64,000 nt of DNA from Alphaproteobacteria bacterium. Its GTDB lineage: Bacteria; Pseudomonadota; Alphaproteobacteria; RF32; CAG-239. The position numbers were made by a program, and so were the translations under genes. Shown here piece after piece: positions 1 to 9,582 of the stretch. The stretch spans positions 23,415 through 87,414 of the forward strand of contig JAGAJR010000027.1 of NCBI GenBank assembly GCA_017626035.1, in the 5' to 3' direction. Positions within the stretch are counted from its first letter, which is position 1, and each line of letters starts with the position of its first letter. The notes under the pieces were generated by a model. That model was given only the letters and a program-made list of their open reading frames with translations. It did not search any database and had not been told where the DNA came from.

Positions 1-920
1 CCCTTCCTGTCGAGAAGATTATCTTTTTCCAATAAATCAAGCGTTTCAATAAAAGCTTTGGACGAAGTCATCAAATGCAGATTCGGTTCCAGTTTTTCAT
101 TAAAATACATATCGCCCCTGGCCACCATAAGCAGTGGATTCCAATTGACAATTAACCTCTTGATGTCAATCATTCCTCCCGAATGCAGCCATTCGTCAAT
201 GCTTTCCCGATAAGTTTCCGCAGTTTGGATTTTTCCGGCGACATTGGCATGGATGTAAATTCTGAAAATATCCTTATCCAAAGGCTGGTCGACAGAACTG
301 TCTATATGGATGTTTTTGATGTTGATTGTGCTTTCGAAAAACGGGTTAAACTTGAGTCCGTCTTCCGAGTCTGTTTTTTGAACGGAAACATTGAAATATT
401 CGGCAGACAACACATCCGTAATCTGAAAATTTTTTGCCGTCATATTCAATTCTTTGAGCCCGTTGTCATTAAATTGAAGTTTGGTTGTCAAATTCGGTGT
501 GGAGAGATGGTAAATATTTAAACCTTTTTGAAAACTTTGTTCCGGACTGAAAGAAAGTTTAAGATTTTGGGAACTGAATAAGGACGAGCCTATTTTCAAT
601 TCCGGAATATGCCATTCATAATAATTTTTCCCATCCAACGAATAGATTTTTAATCCGTTGATTGTGAGAATGTTAAAAGGAGAAAAACGGTTGAAATTTA
701 AGTTTTCATAAGAAAAATCATACCCCGTTTCCGTTATTGATTTTTCAAATTTGACAATTTCCTGTTTGAGAATGGAAATTGTGTAACCGCGGACAAACCA
801 AAAAATCAGCAGCGATAAAGTGATAAATCCGCTGATGATGGCAGAAAGCACCACCGTTCCGTTTAAACGGAATTGGCTCTGCCGGACAGGAATTTTTTCT
901 GGTTCATCATCAATAATCAC
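1..920 (-). CDS. DUF2125-like membrane-anchored protein, partial
   Basis: An open frame runs leftward from a GTG at 920 to the window edge with no stop, so the C-terminus is missing. An AGG-rich ribosome site (GGTAGG) lies just upstream, and the first in-frame stop above it leaves no ATG. The first 20 residues are polar and are followed by one membrane segment (about 22-41). Then comes an extracytoplasmic region containing ETGYDFSYENL, resembling the start of alphaproteobacterial DUF2125 proteins, whose function is unknown. It starts 14 nt after plsC and is the last visible gene of the ftsE-ftsX-DUF218-plsC operon, so a periplasmic or envelope role is inferred. The family assignment is from pattern memory only. 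Confidence 0.6.
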   Translation of the reverse strand, partial: MIIDDEPEKIPVRQSQFRLNGTVVLSAIISGFITLSLLIFWFVRGYTISILKQEIVKFEKSITETGYDFSYENLNFNRFSPFNILTINGLKIYSLDGKNYYEWHIPELKIGSSLFSSQNLKLSFSPEQSFQKGLNIYHLSTPNLTTKLQFNDNGLKELNMTAKNFQITDVLSAEYFNVSVQKTDSEDGLKFNPFFESTINIKNIHIDSSVDQPLDKDIFRIYIHANVAGKIQTAETYRESIDEWLHSGGMIDIKRLIVNWNPLLMVARGDMYFNEKLEPNLHLMTSSKAFIETLDLLEKDNLLDRK

Positions 921-934
921 GGCTGACCTACCTT

Positions 935-1684
935 TTATCCCAGCATATTACAGGTGTAAGGATAATTTTTAACAGTCTCTTCATTGAGTTCTCGGCATTT
1001 GGCTTCAATACGTTTTTCCAATTCGCTCATAAATTCTTTTTTATCCAGATTAGCCGGCATCGGTTCCATAAATTCAATAATAACCTTTCCCGGATACCGC
1101 ATAAAAGAAGCTTTTGCCCAGAAAAATCCCGTATTTAACGCAACCGGAACCACCGGCACGTTTAAATTTTGAGCAATAAACAAAAGTCCCGGTTTATATC
1201 CTTTGACTGTTCCCGGCTTTACCCGTGTTCCTTCCGGAAAGATAATAATCGGGCGTCCGTTTTTAATCCTGTCTTTAGCTTCTTTGAGCATATTTTTCAT
1301 TGCGGCACCTCCGGCAGAACGGTCGACCGGGATCATTCCGTAAAAATATTGAGCCCAGCCGAAAAGCGGGATATAAGTCAGTTCCTTCTTCAGGACAAAC
1401 ACCAGTTTCGTTATATAAGAAGAAAGACAGTAAGTTTCCAGAGCCGATTCGTGCTTTGAGGCATAAAGAACACCTTCTTGTTTCATATATTCTTTGCCCC
1501 GGATTTCAATCTGTAATCCGACAATGATTTTCAAACACCATAAAATAAACGGCATAAATCCGTAATTCCACATTTTAATCGTTGCTTTGCGGTTAAACAG
1601 CCCGACAACGGAGGTAACCGTGCAGCCCAATGCTAAAGTGGAATAAGCGATGATGTTAAAAATAAGCGAGCGTATGAAAATCAT
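935..1684 (-). CDS. plsC: 1-acyl-sn-glycerol-3-phosphate acyltransferase (PlsC family)
   Basis: 249 residues. The family transfers an acyl chain to lysophosphatidate at the inner membrane to give phosphatidic acid. There are hydrophobic segments at about 5-30 and 43-58. The acyltransferase motifs are in order: KHESALE at 77-83, FPEGTR at 149-154, and VPVVPV at 176-181. The first motif is H-X4-E rather than the textbook H-X4-D; His78 and the acidic residue are in place, and I recall a Glu version in alphaproteobacterial members. One nucleotide separates it from the DUF218 gene and 14 nt from the DUF2125-like gene, so it is co-transcribed. The exact acyl acceptor is inferred. Confidence 0.85.
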   Translation of the reverse strand: MIFIRSLIFNIIAYSTLALGCTVTSVVGLFNRKATIKMWNYGFMPFILWCLKIIVGLQIEIRGKEYMKQEGVLYASKHESALETYCLSSYITKLVFVLKKELTYIPLFGWAQYFYGMIPVDRSAGGAAMKNMLKEAKDRIKNGRPIIIFPEGTRVKPGTVKGYKPGLLFIAQNLNVPVVPVALNTGFFWAKASFMRYPGKVIIEFMEPMPANLDKKEFMSELEKRIEAKCRELNEETVKNYPYTCNMLG

Positions 1685-1685
1685 T

Positions 1686-2261
1686 TTACATTCCTGACAG
1701 TAAGTTGGTTTTTACATAAACAAACAGAAATTTGTTATATTCCGAAGCGACCAAAAGAAATGAACCGAAATTCTTCCACCATTTGGCCGAAACCTTCTCT
1801 GAATATACCGGATGAATAATGATTTTCAAGTTTTTATTCAAAGCCCGAAATTCCTGAACGCTTCTCGGCAGGTGGTAATTTGAGGTTACCAAACGAATGG
1901 AACGAATATTGTTCCGTTTAATCCAGTCTGTTGCTTCAATGGCGTTTTCGACCGTGTTTTGAGATTTGTCTTCAATTTCTATTTCCGGTTTTCCTGTCAG
2001 TTTAACGGCATTTAGTTTTTCAATGTCTTTTCTGGGAATGTCTTTTTGAACGCCGGAAATCAACAAACGGGGAGCCATTTCTTCATTGAGCAGTTTAACG
2101 GCGGCAGAAATCCTGTTGCGTCCGCCGGTAAGGGCAATAATGGCATCGGTTTTGGTCCGGTTGTCTGTTTGGTAGGTGTTGATTGTTCGGTTAAACAGGA
2201 TAAAACCGGCAGCCCAGAAAATACACAAACAAATAATCAAATAACATACAGTTTTTTTCAT
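1686..2261 (-). CDS. DUF218 (YdcF/SanA-like) membrane-anchored protein
   Basis: 191 residues with one N-terminal membrane segment (about 6-24) and a DUF218 domain outside. Family marks are TDAIIALTGGRNRI (about 38-51) and TSNYHLPRS (about 126-134), where the conserved Asp, Gly-Gly and His fall. DUF218 proteins such as ElyC and SanA are linked to envelope integrity and handling of undecaprenyl-linked precursors, but their chemistry is poorly defined. It sits 4 nt after ftsX and 1 nt before plsC, so it shares the cell-envelope operon. No residue looks missing. Confidence 0.8.
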   Translation of the reverse strand: MKKTVCYLIICLCIFWAAGFILFNRTINTYQTDNRTKTDAIIALTGGRNRISAAVKLLNEEMAPRLLISGVQKDIPRKDIEKLNAVKLTGKPEIEIEDKSQNTVENAIEATDWIKRNNIRSIRLVTSNYHLPRSVQEFRALNKNLKIIIHPVYSEKVSAKWWKNFGSFLLVASEYNKFLFVYVKTNLLSGM

Positions 2262-2265
2262 CGGC

Positions 2266-3180
2266 TTACATCATTTTTTCTAAAGTGCGTTTAACGGTAT
2301 AATAAGCCGTAACCATGGCTATGACGGCGGCAAAGGCCGGCAGGCTTAATATTTCCAGCCAGTCTCCGATAGAAAGGCGAGCCTCGCTGATGATACCGCC
2401 TTCAATTTGTTCCGAAAGGCGGGAAATCATAAAAATTGTCGGAACGGCAAGCATAATTCCGATAATTCCGCCGACAAATCCGAGCATGCCGATATGTTTG
2501 GCATATTGCTGGGCAATGTAAGCGTCTTTGGCTCCGAGCGTATGCAAAATTTCAATAATATATTGGTGCAGGCCGAGACTTGTCCGGGTGCTGTAAGTGA
2601 TAGCCCCCGAGGTAACGGCAATTACCAAAACCAAAACAGTCAAAGCCAGCATTTTCAAACCGTCGGCAAATTTAATCAGCTTGTTGAGCCAGAGTTTGTG
2701 GTTGTCGAGCGTTGCCAAAGGAGAAGCCTCGGCCAGCTTTTCGGCCAGCTTGGCAAAATCCGGTTCGGCATCGGCTTTCAGTTTTACGTCAAGAATTCTC
2801 GGTATCGGAAGATTCTTTAAGTCAACACCGTCGCCCAGCCAAGGTTGAATAAGTTTTTGCAGCTGTTTGTCCGTTAACGGGGTAACACTTTCCACTTCCG
2901 GCAGAGATTGCAAAACTTCAAGAGCTTTCTGCTGGTGTTCCAGGGTGCCTTTTTGTGCTTTTTGCACATTGGCGTCGTTAACAGGCATAATCTGCACGGT
3001 TAGGGAACCGAGAATACTTTCGTTCCAGGTAACCAGCATGGAATTAATGGAAAGAACGCCGGCAAGCGTAACCGCAAAAAGAAATACGGCAATACAAATC
3101 ATAACTTGAAGAAACAGGCTGGAACTGTCATCTTTCAACGGGAGTTCCTGTTTGCGGCTGATAAGATTTTTATTGCTCAT
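2266..3180 (-). CDS. ftsX: Cell division protein FtsX
   Basis: Permease partner of FtsE; in the family the complex sits at the divisome and controls periplasmic peptidoglycan hydrolases. I place the start at the ATG at 3180 (MSNKN) because a GGGAGG site lies 6 nt upstream; an ATG five codons earlier lacks one. This gives 304 residues: a cytoplasmic tail, a membrane segment at about 23-45, a periplasmic domain of about 120 residues, and three further membrane segments near 178-300, the usual FtsX topology. The start overlaps the end of ftsE by 11 nt, so the two are translationally coupled. Confidence 0.93.
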   Translation of the reverse strand: MSNKNLISRKQELPLKDDSSSLFLQVMICIAVFLFAVTLAGVLSINSMLVTWNESILGSLTVQIMPVNDANVQKAQKGTLEHQQKALEVLQSLPEVESVTPLTDKQLQKLIQPWLGDGVDLKNLPIPRILDVKLKADAEPDFAKLAEKLAEASPLATLDNHKLWLNKLIKFADGLKMLALTVLVLVIAVTSGAITYSTRTSLGLHQYIIEILHTLGAKDAYIAQQYAKHIGMLGFVGGIIGIMLAVPTIFMISRLSEQIEGGIISEARLSIGDWLEILSLPAFAAVIAMVTAYYTVKRTLEKMM

Positions 3181-3898
3181 GGCTGCCTCCCGCATTTCTG
3201 AGTGAAGAAGACGGATATAAAATCCTCAGGTTTCGGTTTTGCAAATGCAGGCACGGATAAGCAAAATCCGCAATCAGTTTTTCACTGTGCGTGGCGATAA
3301 CAACGGTGGTGCCGAGTTTGTTGAGTTCAACGAAAAGTTTCATCAGTTTCGGAGCAATATCATTGTCGACGTTTCCTGTCGGTTCATCGGCCAAGAGCAG
3401 ATCCGGACGGTTGATAACGGCTCTGGCAATGGCAATGCGTTGTTTTTCACCACCGGAAAGGGTAGCAGGCGTAGCTAAAATGTGCTTATCCAGTTCAACC
3501 CACTGCAAAAGTTCCGTTACGCGTTTTTTTACCTCGCGTTCGTCCATGCCGCAGACTCTTAACGGCAGGGCAACGTTGTCAAAAGCAGACAGGTGGTCGA
3601 GCAGGCGGAAATCCTGAAAGACAACGCCGATACGGCGGCGAAGCATGGACAAACTGTCCCGATTGGTAAAATTGACGTTTTTGCCGAAAACGCTGACAAC
3701 GCCCCGGCTTGGCTTTTGAGCCAGATACATCATACTCAAAAGGGACGTCTTTCCGGCTCCGCTTTTCCCGGTCAAAAAGTGAAACGAACCTTTTTTAAGC
3801 GATAATTTTATATCGCTTAAAATCTCCGGCCCTTGTCCATAACGGATTCCGACATTTTGCATTTCAATAATTGAAGGTGTGGTCGTATTTTTCTGCAA
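3170..3898 (-). CDS. ftsE: Cell division ATP-binding protein FtsE
   Basis: ABC ATPase, 242 residues: Walker A GKSGAGKT at 44-51, signature LSGGEKQ at 147-153, Walker B LLLADEP at 167-173, followed by the H-loop in IATHSE. It powers FtsX at the division site. The start is an unusual TTG at 3898, chosen because a GAGGAG site lies 9 nt upstream and the next in-frame ATG (codon 13) has no site. First gene of a five-gene leftward operon, divergent from the zinc-ribbon gene. Confidence 0.93.
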   Translation of the reverse strand: MQKNTTTPSIIEMQNVGIRYGQGPEILSDIKLSLKKGSFHFLTGKSGAGKTSLLSMMYLAQKPSRGVVSVFGKNVNFTNRDSLSMLRRRIGVVFQDFRLLDHLSAFDNVALPLRVCGMDEREVKKRVTELLQWVELDKHILATPATLSGGEKQRIAIARAVINRPDLLLADEPTGNVDNDIAPKLMKLFVELNKLGTTVVIATHSEKLIADFAYPCLHLQNRNLRILYPSSSLRNAGGSHEQ

Positions 3899-3967
3899 TT
3901 TGGCAACTCCTCAAAAAACTTCTCATACGATACAGCAATATTATATTTAATAAAATATTTTTTTTCT

Positions 3968-3995
3968 TTGATTAAATGGTTTTTATGCATATAGT
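3968..3995 (+). promoter_or_regulatory. Sigma70-type promoter for the zinc-ribbon gene
   Basis: TTGATT, a 16-nt spacer and TATAGT, ending 19 nt before the ATG of the downstream gene, which has a GAGG ribosome site. The -10 matches the consensus in 5 of 6 positions. Confidence 0.55.
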
Positions 3996-4014
3996 GAAAC
4001 AAAAGAGGTAAAAA

Positions 4015-4848
4015 ATGCTTGTATCATGTCCAAAATGTAAAGTCAGCTATGCTATTGAGGCTGATAAAATACCGGAAAACGGTCGCAAACTCCGCTGTGC
4101 AAAATGTGGGGAAATCTGGGTATGTTATAAAACGGACTTGATTGATGCAGCAGCGGAACAAAAGTCTCCTCAAGAGGAAACAACTGTTTTTGAAAACACG
4201 GAAACTCCGTCTGTGGAAACAGAAACTGCGGCCGAAACCGCGAAACCTGATGAGACGGCGGAACAGCCTGCCGAACCGGAACCACCGGCTCCGGATGACA
4301 TGAAAGAAATTTTTGCCCGCTTATCCCAACAAACGGAAAATATTTTTGCCGAAGAAAAAGCCCTGCCGATTCATGAACGTTTTTGGACCCGGGTAAAATT
4401 TGCTCTGGGACTGCATAAAACAGCTAACAAAGTTTATTTTGCAGGAACGTTTTTGCTGCTTTTTCTGTTGTTTATGTTTTATGTTCGCTTTGAGGTTGTC
4501 CGGCTGCTTCCGGGAATGGAAAGAATATACTCCGCGGTGGGAATTGTTTCCCGTATTCCGGGAGAAGGGCTGGAGTTTCAGAATGTCATCCGCAACGAAT
4601 ATGAAGAAGATTATGTCCGCAAGTTGGAAATTAAAGGTTTTTTGGCAAATACCAAATCCCAGACAATAGAAGTTCCGTCAATCAGGGTCGAGCTTTTGGA
4701 TAAAGAAACGGAAAGGTTATACGAACAGGAACAAGATGCTCCGTTGAAACGACTGGGAGCCGGAAGCCGCATGGCTTTCCGCATAGTCATTACCAAACCG
4801 CATTTGATGACAAAATACATCTATTTGACTTTGGTTGATAAGAAGTAA
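4015..4848 (+). CDS. MJ0042-type zinc-ribbon, single-pass membrane protein (DUF3426-like)
   Basis: 277 residues. The N-terminal zinc ribbon has Cys5-X2-Cys8 and Cys28-X2-Cys31 and the usual family wording (YAIEADKIP, GRKLRCAKCG). An acidic, Pro/Glu/Thr-rich linker (about 45-95) follows, then a membrane segment at about 139-157 and a C-terminal domain of about 115 residues of the DUF3426 kind. Such proteins are common beside ftsE in Alphaproteobacteria, but their role is not established; a membrane-tethered regulator is a guess. GAGG lies 7 nt upstream of the ATG. Confidence 0.85.
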   Translation: MLVSCPKCKVSYAIEADKIPENGRKLRCAKCGEIWVCYKTDLIDAAAEQKSPQEETTVFENTETPSVETETAAETAKPDETAEQPAEPEPPAPDDMKEIFARLSQQTENIFAEEKALPIHERFWTRVKFALGLHKTANKVYFAGTFLLLFLLFMFYVRFEVVRLLPGMERIYSAVGIVSRIPGEGLEFQNVIRNEYEEDYVRKLEIKGFLANTKSQTIEVPSIRVELLDKETERLYEQEQDAPLKRLGAGSRMAFRIVITKPHLMTKYIYLTLVDKK

Positions 4849-4870
4849 GTTTTAGAGGAAAGATATATGA

Positions 4871-4900
4871 ACAAAAGCCTCCCATTTGGGAGGCTTTTGT
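4871..4900. terminator. Bidirectional intrinsic terminator
   Basis: A perfect inverted repeat (14-nt arms, 2-nt centre; core AAGCCTCCCA/TGGGAGGCTT) with A and T tracts at either side, between the converging zinc-ribbon gene and argS. Confidence 0.9.
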
Positions 4901-4904
4901 GTGA

Positions 4905-6632
4905 TTAAGCTTTTTTAAGCATGACTTCCGGAGATTTTATGCCAAGCAGATTTAACAGCATTGCCAAAATGTCTCTCACCAGAGTTGCCAGACGTAAACG
5001 GGAAGCTGCGATTTCAGGGCTTTCGGCGTTCATAATGGATGAAACATTATAAAATGTACTGAAAGTCTGTGCCAGCGTATAAACATAATCGGACAGAATG
5101 CTCGGTTCTTTCGATTCGTGAGCCCTCATAACCGTATTGTTCAATTGGGCGATTTTCAAAGCCAGAGTACGTTCTTCCGGGTTAGTAATAATAACGTTTC
5201 CGGATTTGATATTTTCGGCCTTGCGGATAATGGAGTTAATCCGGGCGATGGCATATTGGATATACGGGCCGGTTTTTCCCTCAAATTTTGCAAAGTCTTC
5301 CAAGTCAAAAACATAGCCGGAAGCAATATTGTTTTTCAAATCCTGAAATTTGATGGCTCCGATGGCAATTTCAGAGACCAGATTTTCAATATAGGCGGCA
5401 TTGTATTGTTTATCCGGTTCCGGCATGGATTCACGAACTTTATCTTTGGAAAGCTTAATTAAGTCTTCCAGATTCATAACACCGCCGTCCCTGGTTTTGA
5501 AAGGTTTTCCGTCCGCTCCGTTAACTGTTCCGAAACCGATATGCAGAAGGTTGACATTCGGAGCAATACCGAGTTTTTGAGCAACTTCGAAAACCTGTTC
5601 AAAGTGTAAGGATTGGCGTTTGTCTACCACATAAATAATTTCGTCGGCGTTCAAGTCGTCAACCCGCATTTTAATTGTGGCAATATCGGTAACCTGATAA
5701 GCAAACCCGCCGTCGCTTTTAACCAGGATAACCGGAGGTTTGGGTTTGTTCGTCTCTTCCAGGCGGATAATGGTTGCTCCGTCGTCAATTTCGGACAAGC
5801 CTTTGTCTGCGGCAATTTTAACAATATCGGAACTGGCTTGGTGAGCATCGCTTTCGCCCAGCCATAAGTCAAAATGAGCTTCCAGTTCGTCATAGTTTTT
5901 CTTAACGGCGTCAATGGAAACTTTGCGTAAATGCTGCCAAGCCTTGCGATATTCCGGATTGCCGTTTTGCAGTTCGGCGGTAATCACGCGGGCGGTTTCC
6001 TTAGCGGTTTCGTCTTCTTTGCAGCGAATATTGGCTTTTTTGTAAAAGGCGGAAATTTCTTCAATATTATAAGATTCTGCTTTGGAGAGGTTTCCGTCCT
6101 GATTAATGATTTCAGCCAGAATCATTCCCATCGGAGTTCCCCAGTCGCCAAAGTGAACGTCGGAAATAACCTCATTGCCGACAAAAGTTTCAATCCGACG
6201 GATAGATTCGCCGATAACTGCGGAACGTAAGTGTCCCACATGGAGAGATTTTGCCACATTCGGTCCCCCGAAATCCATAACGATTTTCTTTGGGCTGGCA
6301 ACTTTTTCGCAGCCTTTGCGGTCATCTGCCGATAAGTTGTCAATAATCCGGCCGATGAAACTGTCGGTAAGGGAAATGTTGATGAAACCCGGTCCGTCGA
6401 CGGAAACTTTTTCAATGTCGGCGTCTTGCTCCAGCCGGCTTGCGATTGCCTGGGCGATTTCCCGCGGATTTTTCTTTTCCTGTTTGGCCAGAGCCAACGC
6501 ACCGTTGCATTGCAAGTCGCTCAAATCCGGTCGGTCGGAAACCTTAACGACGGCGAATTTCGGGTCTAAATTTAATTCCTGAAAGATTGTGTGTAATTTT
6601 TGGTTGATTGTTTTTTCGATTGATAAATCCAT
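4905..6632 (-). CDS. argS: Arginyl-tRNA synthetase
   Basis: Class I synthetase, 575 residues, that charges tRNA-Arg. An N-terminal tRNA-binding domain (about 5-95) is followed by the catalytic fold with HVGH at 131-134 (SLHVGHLRS). The second signature is present in the relaxed form usual for ArgS (KTRDGGVMNLEDL) rather than KMSKS. The C-terminal helical anticodon domain contains the FAKFEGKTGPYIQYA junction. A GAGGAA site precedes the ATG. The small lipoprotein gene ends 19 nt upstream, so both may be on one transcript. Length and motifs are normal. Confidence 0.96.
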   Translation of the reverse strand: MDLSIEKTINQKLHTIFQELNLDPKFAVVKVSDRPDLSDLQCNGALALAKQEKKNPREIAQAIASRLEQDADIEKVSVDGPGFINISLTDSFIGRIIDNLSADDRKGCEKVASPKKIVMDFGGPNVAKSLHVGHLRSAVIGESIRRIETFVGNEVISDVHFGDWGTPMGMILAEIINQDGNLSKAESYNIEEISAFYKKANIRCKEDETAKETARVITAELQNGNPEYRKAWQHLRKVSIDAVKKNYDELEAHFDLWLGESDAHQASSDIVKIAADKGLSEIDDGATIIRLEETNKPKPPVILVKSDGGFAYQVTDIATIKMRVDDLNADEIIYVVDKRQSLHFEQVFEVAQKLGIAPNVNLLHIGFGTVNGADGKPFKTRDGGVMNLEDLIKLSKDKVRESMPEPDKQYNAAYIENLVSEIAIGAIKFQDLKNNIASGYVFDLEDFAKFEGKTGPYIQYAIARINSIIRKAENIKSGNVIITNPEERTLALKIAQLNNTVMRAHESKEPSILSDYVYTLAQTFSTFYNVSSIMNAESPEIAASRLRLATLVRDILAMLLNLLGIKSPEVMLKKA

Positions 6633-6651
6633 TTCAGAAGTTCCTCGTTAT

Positions 6652-6969
6652 TTATTTAACGCATTTAAAATAAAAGTGGTTCGGGACAAACAGGCGGCAG
6701 GTAAACACGGTTTGTTTGACCGGTTCGGCATATCGTCCGGTGTCGTTGTTAATACATTCTTCATCGGCCAGTTTTTTGATTTGACCGTAATCCGTCCAGA
6801 GTTTGTTATAACAAACGGCGGGAGCATCGGGAAGGGATTCTCCCACATAAAGCTTGTCGAGATTTCTGACGCCGGCATCTCTGCGGCGGTCGATAAACGG
6901 CTCAAACTGGGAACAGGCGTTTATAAACAAAGTCAAAGCCAGCAGATTTGCAATTTTTACCCTAGACAA
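6652..6969 (-). CDS. Small conserved lipoprotein
   Basis: 105 residues starting at a TTG (6969) with GGAG 9 nt upstream; an upstream ATG is in another frame and stops quickly. The signal peptide ends in the lipobox LFINAC with Cys19 as the acylated residue. The mature part is short and polar, with FEPFIDRRRDAG and LYVGES, and three further Cys (in AVCYN, EECIN, FTCRL) plus one near the C-terminus. I have the impression of having seen similar small lipoproteins in Alphaproteobacteria but cannot name a family or function. It lies directly upstream of argS on the same strand. Confidence 0.7.
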   Translation of the reverse strand: MSRVKIANLLALTLFINACSQFEPFIDRRRDAGVRNLDKLYVGESLPDAPAVCYNKLWTDYGQIKKLADEECINNDTGRYAEPVKQTVFTCRLFVPNHFYFKCVK

Positions 6970-7014
6970 TTTTTAAATCTCCATTACATTTAAGAAACTA
7001 AGAGTCATATATAT

Positions 7015-7647
7015 ATGAAGAAGAATAAAATGAAAAGTCAAAATATACCGGAAAATAAATATATTGGAGATGAAGCTTTTACCAAGCTCTTAAATCACTA
7101 TAATTGCCCGACGCCGTTGTACCTGGTAAAAATGAAGTTTGCCGGGGCGATTTGCAGTCCGAATTTGGAACTTCGGCCGACTGATGTCATCTCTTCTTTT
7201 TGGGAACCGGGGCGGGAGCCGCGTTTGGAAACCAAAGATGAAGCGGACTTGTTCTTTAAGTTCTTTATGGGATTATGGGATGACGTTTTTGAACAGGTAA
7301 AAGCCAATAAAATCATTTTGGAAAAAGTGAAATGGAACGGCAGAGAGGAACTGACAAACTTGTGTTACCGCCGATTTAACGAGGTTGAACTTGGTTATGT
7401 CGAAGGGTTCTGGGGTGGAAAAGAGGATTTGAAAATCTCGGCCTATTTGGCGGAGATAATTGATTCTTTGAGCGAATTATCAAGTGTTTACAGTGTGTTG
7501 GCTAAAAAACTTGACAAGAGCGAAAATATGTCGGAGATTGCAAAAACCCTTGAACATACAGACAAAATGGTAAACAGGGCGATTGGTTTTATTATTGAAA
7601 ATTCTGTTTTGCCGAGAATGGAAAGTCTGAAAAGGGTCGTACACTAA
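7015..7647 (+). CDS. Hypothetical cytoplasmic protein
   Basis: 210 residues, no signal peptide or membrane segment, helix-rich and acidic. I do not recognise it. The N-terminal half has FAGAICSPNLELRPTDVISSF and FFKFFMGLWDDVFEQ; the C-terminal third is predicted helical by eye. An alternative ATG at codon 6 is possible; neither start has a strong ribosome site. It ends 19 nt before the nitroreductase gene on the same strand, so co-transcription is likely. Confidence 0.7.
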   Translation: MKKNKMKSQNIPENKYIGDEAFTKLLNHYNCPTPLYLVKMKFAGAICSPNLELRPTDVISSFWEPGREPRLETKDEADLFFKFFMGLWDDVFEQVKANKIILEKVKWNGREELTNLCYRRFNEVELGYVEGFWGGKEDLKISAYLAEIIDSLSELSSVYSVLAKKLDKSENMSEIAKTLEHTDKMVNRAIGFIIENSVLPRMESLKRVVH

Positions 7648-7666
7648 CAAAATAAGGATACATACT

Positions 7667-8203
7667 ATGGATTTGATGGAAGGCTTGTTAACCAGACGTT
7701 CAGTACGCAAGTATGAAACGGAAAGAAAAATTGACAAGGAAACAATCAAAGAAATAATCAAAGCCGCCCAATATGCACCGACGGCTCATAATAAACAGCC
7801 GTGGGAATTTCTGGTCGTTGACGACAAGGAAGTTTTGGAACATCTGCGTCATATTCAGCGTTGGACGTCTTTTGCCAAAGACGCCGCTTGTGTTGTTTTT
7901 GTCTGCGGAGATACGGAAAAGTCTTTCAGCCGCAATAAAGAAAACGAGAAGTGGACCTTTATCGATGTGGATTGTGCAATAGCAACGGAAAACCTGATGC
8001 TTGCCGCTTGGGCCAAAGGGATCGGCACCTGCTATTGCGGAGCCGCTCCGATGCAAAGGGTGGTAGACGATTTGAAAGAATATTTGCATCTGCCGGAAAA
8101 TATTCGTCCGTTTGCGATTATTACCATGGGGTATCCGGCCGAAACTCCGAAACAGCCGGAAGGCAGATATAACCCGGATAAAATTCACTGGGGCAAATGG
8201 TAA
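7667..8203 (+). CDS. Nitroreductase-family FMN oxidoreductase
   Basis: 178 residues of the single-domain nitroreductase fold. It begins with the FMN phosphate-binding signature LLTRRSVRKYE (about 7-17), has the APTAHNKQPWEF substrate/flavin segment and the GIGTCYCGAAPM segment near 120, and ends in the AIITMGYPAE strand. Family members reduce nitroaromatics, quinones or related compounds with NAD(P)H; the substrate here cannot be told. AAGGAT lies upstream of the ATG and a strong terminator follows. Confidence 0.88.
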   Translation: MDLMEGLLTRRSVRKYETERKIDKETIKEIIKAAQYAPTAHNKQPWEFLVVDDKEVLEHLRHIQRWTSFAKDAACVVFVCGDTEKSFSRNKENEKWTFIDVDCAIATENLMLAAWAKGIGTCYCGAAPMQRVVDDLKEYLHLPENIRPFAIITMGYPAETPKQPEGRYNPDKIHWGKW

Positions 8204-8236
8204 TAAAAAACCCTCCGTCAGGAGGGTTTTTTATTA
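8201..8236 (+). terminator. Intrinsic terminator after the nitroreductase gene
   Basis: An inverted repeat (AAAAAACCCTCC, short loop, GGAGGGTTTTTT) immediately after the stop codon, with a T-run. The following 250 nt up to gap carry no convincing gene; only the promoter/operator at 8392-8424 is seen there. Confidence 0.9.
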
Positions 8237-8391
8237 CCACGTCTTAGAAAATTTAATGAACAAAGGCAGCGGCAGCAACCGAGGCGAATTTAACTTTCTA
8301 AGTGGTATCAGAAGCAAAGCTCTGACCAAACTTAAGTATATACGGTATTTTCTTCCTCCTTCGGGCGGGGTTTGCATAACTGCATATTTAA

Positions 8392-8424
8392 CTTGAAAAA
8401 AATCAATTTAGTGCTACATTAGCA
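8392..8424 (+). promoter_or_regulatory. gap promoter with overlapping palindrome
   Basis: TTGAAA (8392-8397), a 16-nt spacer and TACATT (8414-8419). The -10 lies inside a perfect hairpin or operator-like palindrome, GTGCTA-CAT-TAGCAC (8410-8424), so a repressor bound there would block the promoter. Which protein binds is unknown. The distance to the gap ATG is about 65 nt. Confidence 0.55.
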
Positions 8425-8473
8425 CCGATTAAAATAATGCCGGTACGGGGCGTTCCGTACATAAATATATTAA

Positions 8474-9496
<1,023 letters not shown>

Positions 9497-9500
9497 TTTG

Positions 9501-9566
9501 AATTTTCCCTGCTGTTTGGTTTTCGGCGGCTTAAGCTTTGCCGAAGGTCGGCAGCGGGGAATTTTT
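9501..9566 (+). promoter_or_regulatory. Nested hairpin in the gap-pgk spacer
   Basis: An outer, slightly imperfect stem (AATTTTCCCTGCTG with its partner near 9552-9565) encloses an inner TTCGGC/GCCGAA stem. It occupies almost the whole 86-nt spacer and ends before the AAGGA site of pgk. It could be an RNA processing or partial termination signal that sets the gap to pgk ratio; this is inference from structure only. Confidence 0.45.
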
Positions 9567-9582
9567 ATTTAAGGATAAGTAA

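Noticed and set aside
3817..4002. 61-codon minus frame before ftsE
   Set aside because: It overlaps ftsE in another frame and covers the promoter region of the zinc-ribbon gene; no ribosome site.
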